NCBI GenBank assembly: GCA_019423265.1
Contig: JAHZBS010000114.1
Location: forward strand, 1 to 7,398
DNA from: Clostridiales bacterium
Lineage (GTDB): Bacteria; Bacillota_A; Clostridia; Lachnospirales; Bianqueaceae
Length of the DNA stretch: 7,398 nucleotides
Direction: 5' to 3'
Below the pieces are notes generated by a model. It saw only the letters and a list, made by a program, of their open reading frames with translations, made no database searches and was not told the DNA's origin. Positions 4,247-7,398 of this stretch are shown here, piece after piece (position 1 is the stretch's first letter; every line of letters begins with the position of its first letter). Made by a program: the position numbers and the translations under genes.

Positions 4247-7200
4247 TCAATCCACGGATTTCAGAGATTCAACCATGCTGATCTTCTGCATTTTCTTGTA
4301 CATAACCAGATTTACCAGGACTGAGAACAACATGGTCAGGGCTGCGGACCACACAAAGCTAATGGGATGCACGAGCCGCCCAAACATGACCATATCCACC
4401 TCAACCGTTTGTATAACGAATCCATGCATAAAGATTCCCGCTACCAGCCCTACTGCGCAACCCAGAACGGAAAGCAGCGCCGTTTCCCGGTAAATATATG
4501 CGTTGACCTCCTTATCGTAGAAGCCCAATACTTTAATTGTTGCGATCTCTCGCTGCCGCTCCGTCACATTGATGTTGGTCAGATTGTACAGCACGATGAA
4601 GGCCAGCATACCGGCACACACAATCAACACAACGACGACGGCATCCAAACTTTGGAGCATATTCTGGAAACTCTCGCTCACATCGTTCATCAGCCGGACC
4701 GTGGCGATATTGTCCTGCCCGAGTATGGCATCCGGGAACGCCTGCTTTTCCTCCTCTGTCCCCGACAGCGCCACCATCGCCTGATTGTACAGCGGCTCCC
4801 CGCCGAATACGCTGCGGTAGAGCTCCAGCGGCATGTAGACATAGTGGCCGATATAATTCTCTGTGACTCCGCCAACCAGGAGATCCGTCATCTGCCCCGA
4901 TGCATTCTCGATCTGAATTAAATCGCCTTCCTGCACTCCCAGCTCCTTCGCCAGCTTCTCTGTGACGAGAACGCTGTCTGCATTCAATGTAAGCTCCCTG
5001 TGACCGATCCGTTCCCTGAAATTGACCATGGCATTCAACTGTTGCGTATCCTCTGGCACGAGAAGCGTCGCCGTCATGGACTGTTGGTTGCCCGCTACGT
5101 CTACGCTTTTCGTCTCGCTGAACAGATAGGACGCCGCGCTCTCCACATCCTCCAGCAGCGCCCTGCTCTCACCAGACTTGGCCGCGTCCTCAAAGCTGAC
5201 AAGGGCGTCATATTCATATATGTCCCCATACTGATTATCCAATATATCCCCGATGGAATCCTTGATGCCAAAACCGGTAAGCAGTAGTCCGGTACACCCT
5301 GCAATGCCAATCACCGTCATGAATAGACGCTTTTTGTAGCGGAATAGATTTCGAAATGTCACCTTCTTGATGAAAGGTACATGTGACCACAGAAAAGGGA
5401 TTCTCTCCAGCAAGATCCGCTTTCCGGCTTTCGGCGCCGGCGGCAGCATCAGGGAGGCAGGTGTCTCCCGCAGCTTGGCAAAGCACGCGGCGATGGTAGC
5501 GCCCAGAGTGCAGATAATGGCTGAGACACCTGCAATCAGCGCATATTTCCATTGGAAGGCGATGACCGTCTCCGGCAGTATGTACATCGTCCCATAGGCC
5601 CGTATAATAACGGCTGGCAGCACTTGAAATCCGATCAGGATCCCCACGATACTGCCGGCGACACAGGCGATCCCTGCGTACAGAAGATATTTTGCCGCGA
5701 TCCTTCCCTTTCCATAGCCCAGCGCCTTATAGGTGCCGATTAAGAGGCGCTCCTCCTCCACCATCCGGGTCATGGTGGTCAGGGAAACCAGCGCCGCTAC
5801 CACAAAAAAGATCCAGGGAAAGACGGTGGCGATGGATGCCAGCCGCTTCGCATCATTTTCCAGATTAGCGAAGCCCTCGTTTTTATGCCGGTCCAGAATA
5901 TACCACTCGGGCATTTCCAGGGCATCGATTTCGCTCTGCGACTCTTCGATCTGGGATCGCGCATCGGCCAGCTGCTCCCTCGCTTCCGCTTCCTGTTCCG
6001 CGTAGCTTGCCTGCGCCTCTTCCAACTCCTTCTCCCCCTGCTCCAGCTGTGTCCTCCCCTCATCCAGCGCTGTCTTCGCATCGTCAAGCTCTTTCTGGGC
6101 CTTAGCAAATTGCGCCTCGGCGCTTTCCTTTTGCTGTCCCAGCTCCGCCTGGCTATCCTCCAGCTGGCTTTTCGCCGCGTCCAGCGCTGCCTGCTGCTCT
6201 GTATATTGGTCCAGACTTGCTTCGTACTGCTGTCTCATGGGCTCCAACTGGGCCATGGCGGCGGCCGCCTGTTCTGTCATCCCAGCCGCCTGTAGCTGCT
6301 CAATCTGCGCCTGGGCCGCGTCAATCTGTTCCTTCGCCGCGTCCAGCTGCGGCTTTGCCTCTGTCAATTGGCGATTGCCTTCCTCCCACTGGGCCCACCC
6401 GTTGTCGATCTCTCGCTGAGCGCTTGCAATAGTATCTTCAAATTCTTTCTTTTGGGACGCTAGTTGGCTGACGCCATCCTCATACTCCCGCTGCCCCTGC
6501 TCCAGCTCCTGTCTGGACTGCTCCAGAGTTGTCTTTGCCTCTTCGAGGGCTGACTGCGCCTCCGCCAGTTTCTCATCGGCTTCGGCTTCGCTTTTGGCGT
6601 ATTCCTCCCACGCTTCATCGATTTTGGCCTGCGCCTCGTCCTTGATCTCATCATAGCGGATCTGTTGCCGCTCCTCTGCGAAGATCTCCAGATTCGTTTC
6701 GATTCCATCGATGCGGCTGTCATATGCCTCCGAAAAACTGGAGATTCCCTCCGTGCCCTCGACAGTGGCGTACACGTCGGTAAAAACGTCCTGTACAAAA
6801 TCTGCGTCCGGCACATACATGGCATAGTTCACGCTTCCATTTCCCAAGGTCGTAGTTCCGAAGGAAAACGTCAGGTAGTATGAGCTTTGTACCAGCCCTA
6901 CGACGGTATAGGTGTGGGTATCCAGCGTTTCATCCAGAGTCCCATCCGGGTCCTTGATCACGATGGTTTCTCCCACCTGGATCGATTCAGAACCGATCTT
7001 CCCAGGATTGATAAGACACTCTCCCTTTGCCTGCGGCATACGGCCTTCCAACAGGACCAGCGTATTGATGGCCCCCTCTGATTCCTCCGGCATGCCATGG
7101 ATGCGGAGGATATAGTCCTTATCCTCGATGGTGGCCTCCACATCCGCGCTGTGGACCGCCATGACATCCCGGATTCCCTCCTGCTCGCCCAGCGCCGATA

Positions 7201-7398
7201 TGTCATCCTCGGTAAACCCCATGGTACACAGCAAGCGAAAATCCATAAAATTGCTGTCCCGAAAATATTCGTCCGCCGTCAAGCGCATATCCGGCGCCGA
7301 TGCGTTTAAGCCCGCCAGAAATCCAGCGCCCAGCGCTACAATAGCAAAAATGGCCATAAACCGGCTCACCGAGCGGGTGATGGACCGGCGCAATTCTT
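4247..7398 (-). CDS. FtsX/MacB-type ABC transporter permease with long coiled-coil hairpin (5' end outside window)
   Basis: This is a large permease of the FtsX/MacB superfamily, membrane partners of an ABC ATPase in export, lipoprotein, antimicrobial-peptide or mechanotransmission systems. Numbered from the Leu codon at 7393, membrane helices are predicted near 11-30, 521-541, 569-592, 615-637, 689-709, 917-937, 971-992 and 1009-1031, i.e. two 1+3 repeats. The first extracellular MacB-like domain is about 31-235. An Ala/Glu/Gln-rich coiled coil follows (about 240-490), broken near AAGMTEQAAAA (369-379), suggesting an antiparallel hairpin. The second extracellular domain is about 710-912. Both repeats show the FtsX coupling segment: EEERLLIGTYKALGY (546-560) and TERQREIATIKVLGF (944-958). 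The reading frame stays open to the window edge, and homologues usually have some residues before the RRS..RF segment, so the TTG at 7393 is rejected as the start. No ATPase is in the window. Its substrate is unknown. It is followed by GH78 after 61 nt with no terminator, but a shared function is doubtful. Confidence 0.9.
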   Translation of the reverse strand, partial: ELRRSITRSVSRFMAIFAIVALGAGFLAGLNASAPDMRLTADEYFRDSNFMDFRLLCTMGFTEDDISALGEQEGIRDVMAVHSADVEATIEDKDYILRIHGMPEESEGAINTLVLLEGRMPQAKGECLINPGKIGSESIQVGETIVIKDPDGTLDETLDTHTYTVVGLVQSSYYLTFSFGTTTLGNGSVNYAMYVPDADFVQDVFTDVYATVEGTEGISSFSEAYDSRIDGIETNLEIFAEERQQIRYDEIKDEAQAKIDEAWEEYAKSEAEADEKLAEAQSALEEAKTTLEQSRQELEQGQREYEDGVSQLASQKKEFEDTIASAQREIDNGWAQWEEGNRQLTEAKPQLDAAKEQIDAAQAQIEQLQAAGMTEQAAAAMAQLEPMRQQYEASLDQYTEQQAALDAAKSQLEDSQAELGQQKESAEAQFAKAQKELDDAKTALDEGRTQLEQGEKELEEAQASYAEQEAEAREQLADARSQIEESQSEIDALEMPEWYILDRHKNEGFANLENDAKRLASIATVFPWIFFVVAALVSLTTMTRMVEEERLLIGTYKALGYGKGRIAAKYLLYAGIACVAGSIVGILIGFQVLPAVIIRAYGTMYILPETVIAFQWKYALIAGVSAIICTLGATIAACFAKLRETPASLMLPPAPKAGKRILLERIPFLWSHVPFIKKVTFRNLFRYKKRLFMTVIGIAGCTGLLLTGFGIKDSIGDILDNQYGDIYEYDALVSFEDAAKSGESRALLEDVESAASYLFSETKSVDVAGNQQSMTATLLVPEDTQQLNAMVNFRERIGHRELTLNADSVLVTEKLAKELGVQEGDLIQIENASGQMTDLLVGGVTENYIGHYVYMPLELYRSVFGGEPLYNQAMVALSGTEEEKQAFPDAILGQDNIATVRLMNDVSESFQNMLQSLDAVVVVLIVCAGMLAFIVLYNLTNINVTERQREIATIKVLGFYDKEVNAYIYRETALLSVLGCAVGLVAGIFMHGFVIQTVEVDMVMFGRLVHPISFVWSAALTMLFSVLVNLVMYKKMQKISMVESLKSVD

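Noticed and set aside
5910..6680. Repetitive-looking DNA in the permease as a tandem repeat
   Set aside because: The bias comes from heptad-like amino acid use in the coiled coil; I could not find an exact repeating DNA unit.
7391..7393. TTG as the start of the large permease
   Set aside because: The frame remains open to the window edge, the first visible segment already matches the region just before the first membrane helix, and no Shine-Dalgarno can be assessed; treated as an internal Leu codon of a partial gene.

Overview
The window looks like part of a gut-type Firmicute (Clostridia, Lachnospiraceae or Oscillospiraceae-like) chromosome. The evidence is a moderately GC-rich sequence, a purine-rich AGGAGG-type Shine-Dalgarno before fucI, a clostridial-style FtsX permease with a coiled-coil insert, and saccharolytic genes typical of such bacteria. 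This placement is inference; no marker gene is present. Every convincing gene lies on the minus strand, so transcription runs from high to low coordinates.

Layout in the direction of transcription: (1) 7398-4247, a very large ABC-transporter permease (MacB/FtsX type) whose start lies off the right edge; its ATPase partner is not in the window. (2) A 61-nt gap with no terminator, holding a possible 12-codon leader ORF. (3) 4185-1867, a cytoplasmic glycoside hydrolase family 78 protein (alpha-L-rhamnosidase family) with all four expected acidic active-site positions. (4) A 75-nt gap with a very good sigma-A promoter and an inverted repeat that links the GH78 stop codon to the next gene's ribosome-binding site. 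(5) 1788-688, an anomeric sugar kinase of the N-acetylhexosamine 1-kinase (NahK) family. (6) 687-339, a 349-nt intergenic region with a rho-independent terminator for the kinase transcript, a TTGACA-17-TAAAGT promoter, and two inverted-repeat operator candidates built from the same half-site, ATTGGTGTA. (7) 338-1, the N-terminal 112 codons of L-fucose isomerase (fucI), running off the left edge.

The last three genes plausibly form an intracellular sugar-utilisation locus. GH78 would release a terminal 6-deoxy-L-sugar from an imported oligosaccharide, FucI would isomerise L-fucose (or a related aldose) to its ketose, and the NahK-like kinase would trap a released hexosamine as its 1-phosphate. 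The pairing of a rhamnosidase-family hydrolase with a fucose isomerase, rather than a rhamnose isomerase, is the main biochemical puzzle. The ABC permease has no obvious functional link to the sugar genes. I see no RNA gene, CRISPR array, insertion sequence or clear sign of transfer. I found no convincing wholly new system; the most interesting structure is in the regulatory DNA around fucI and between GH78 and the kinase.
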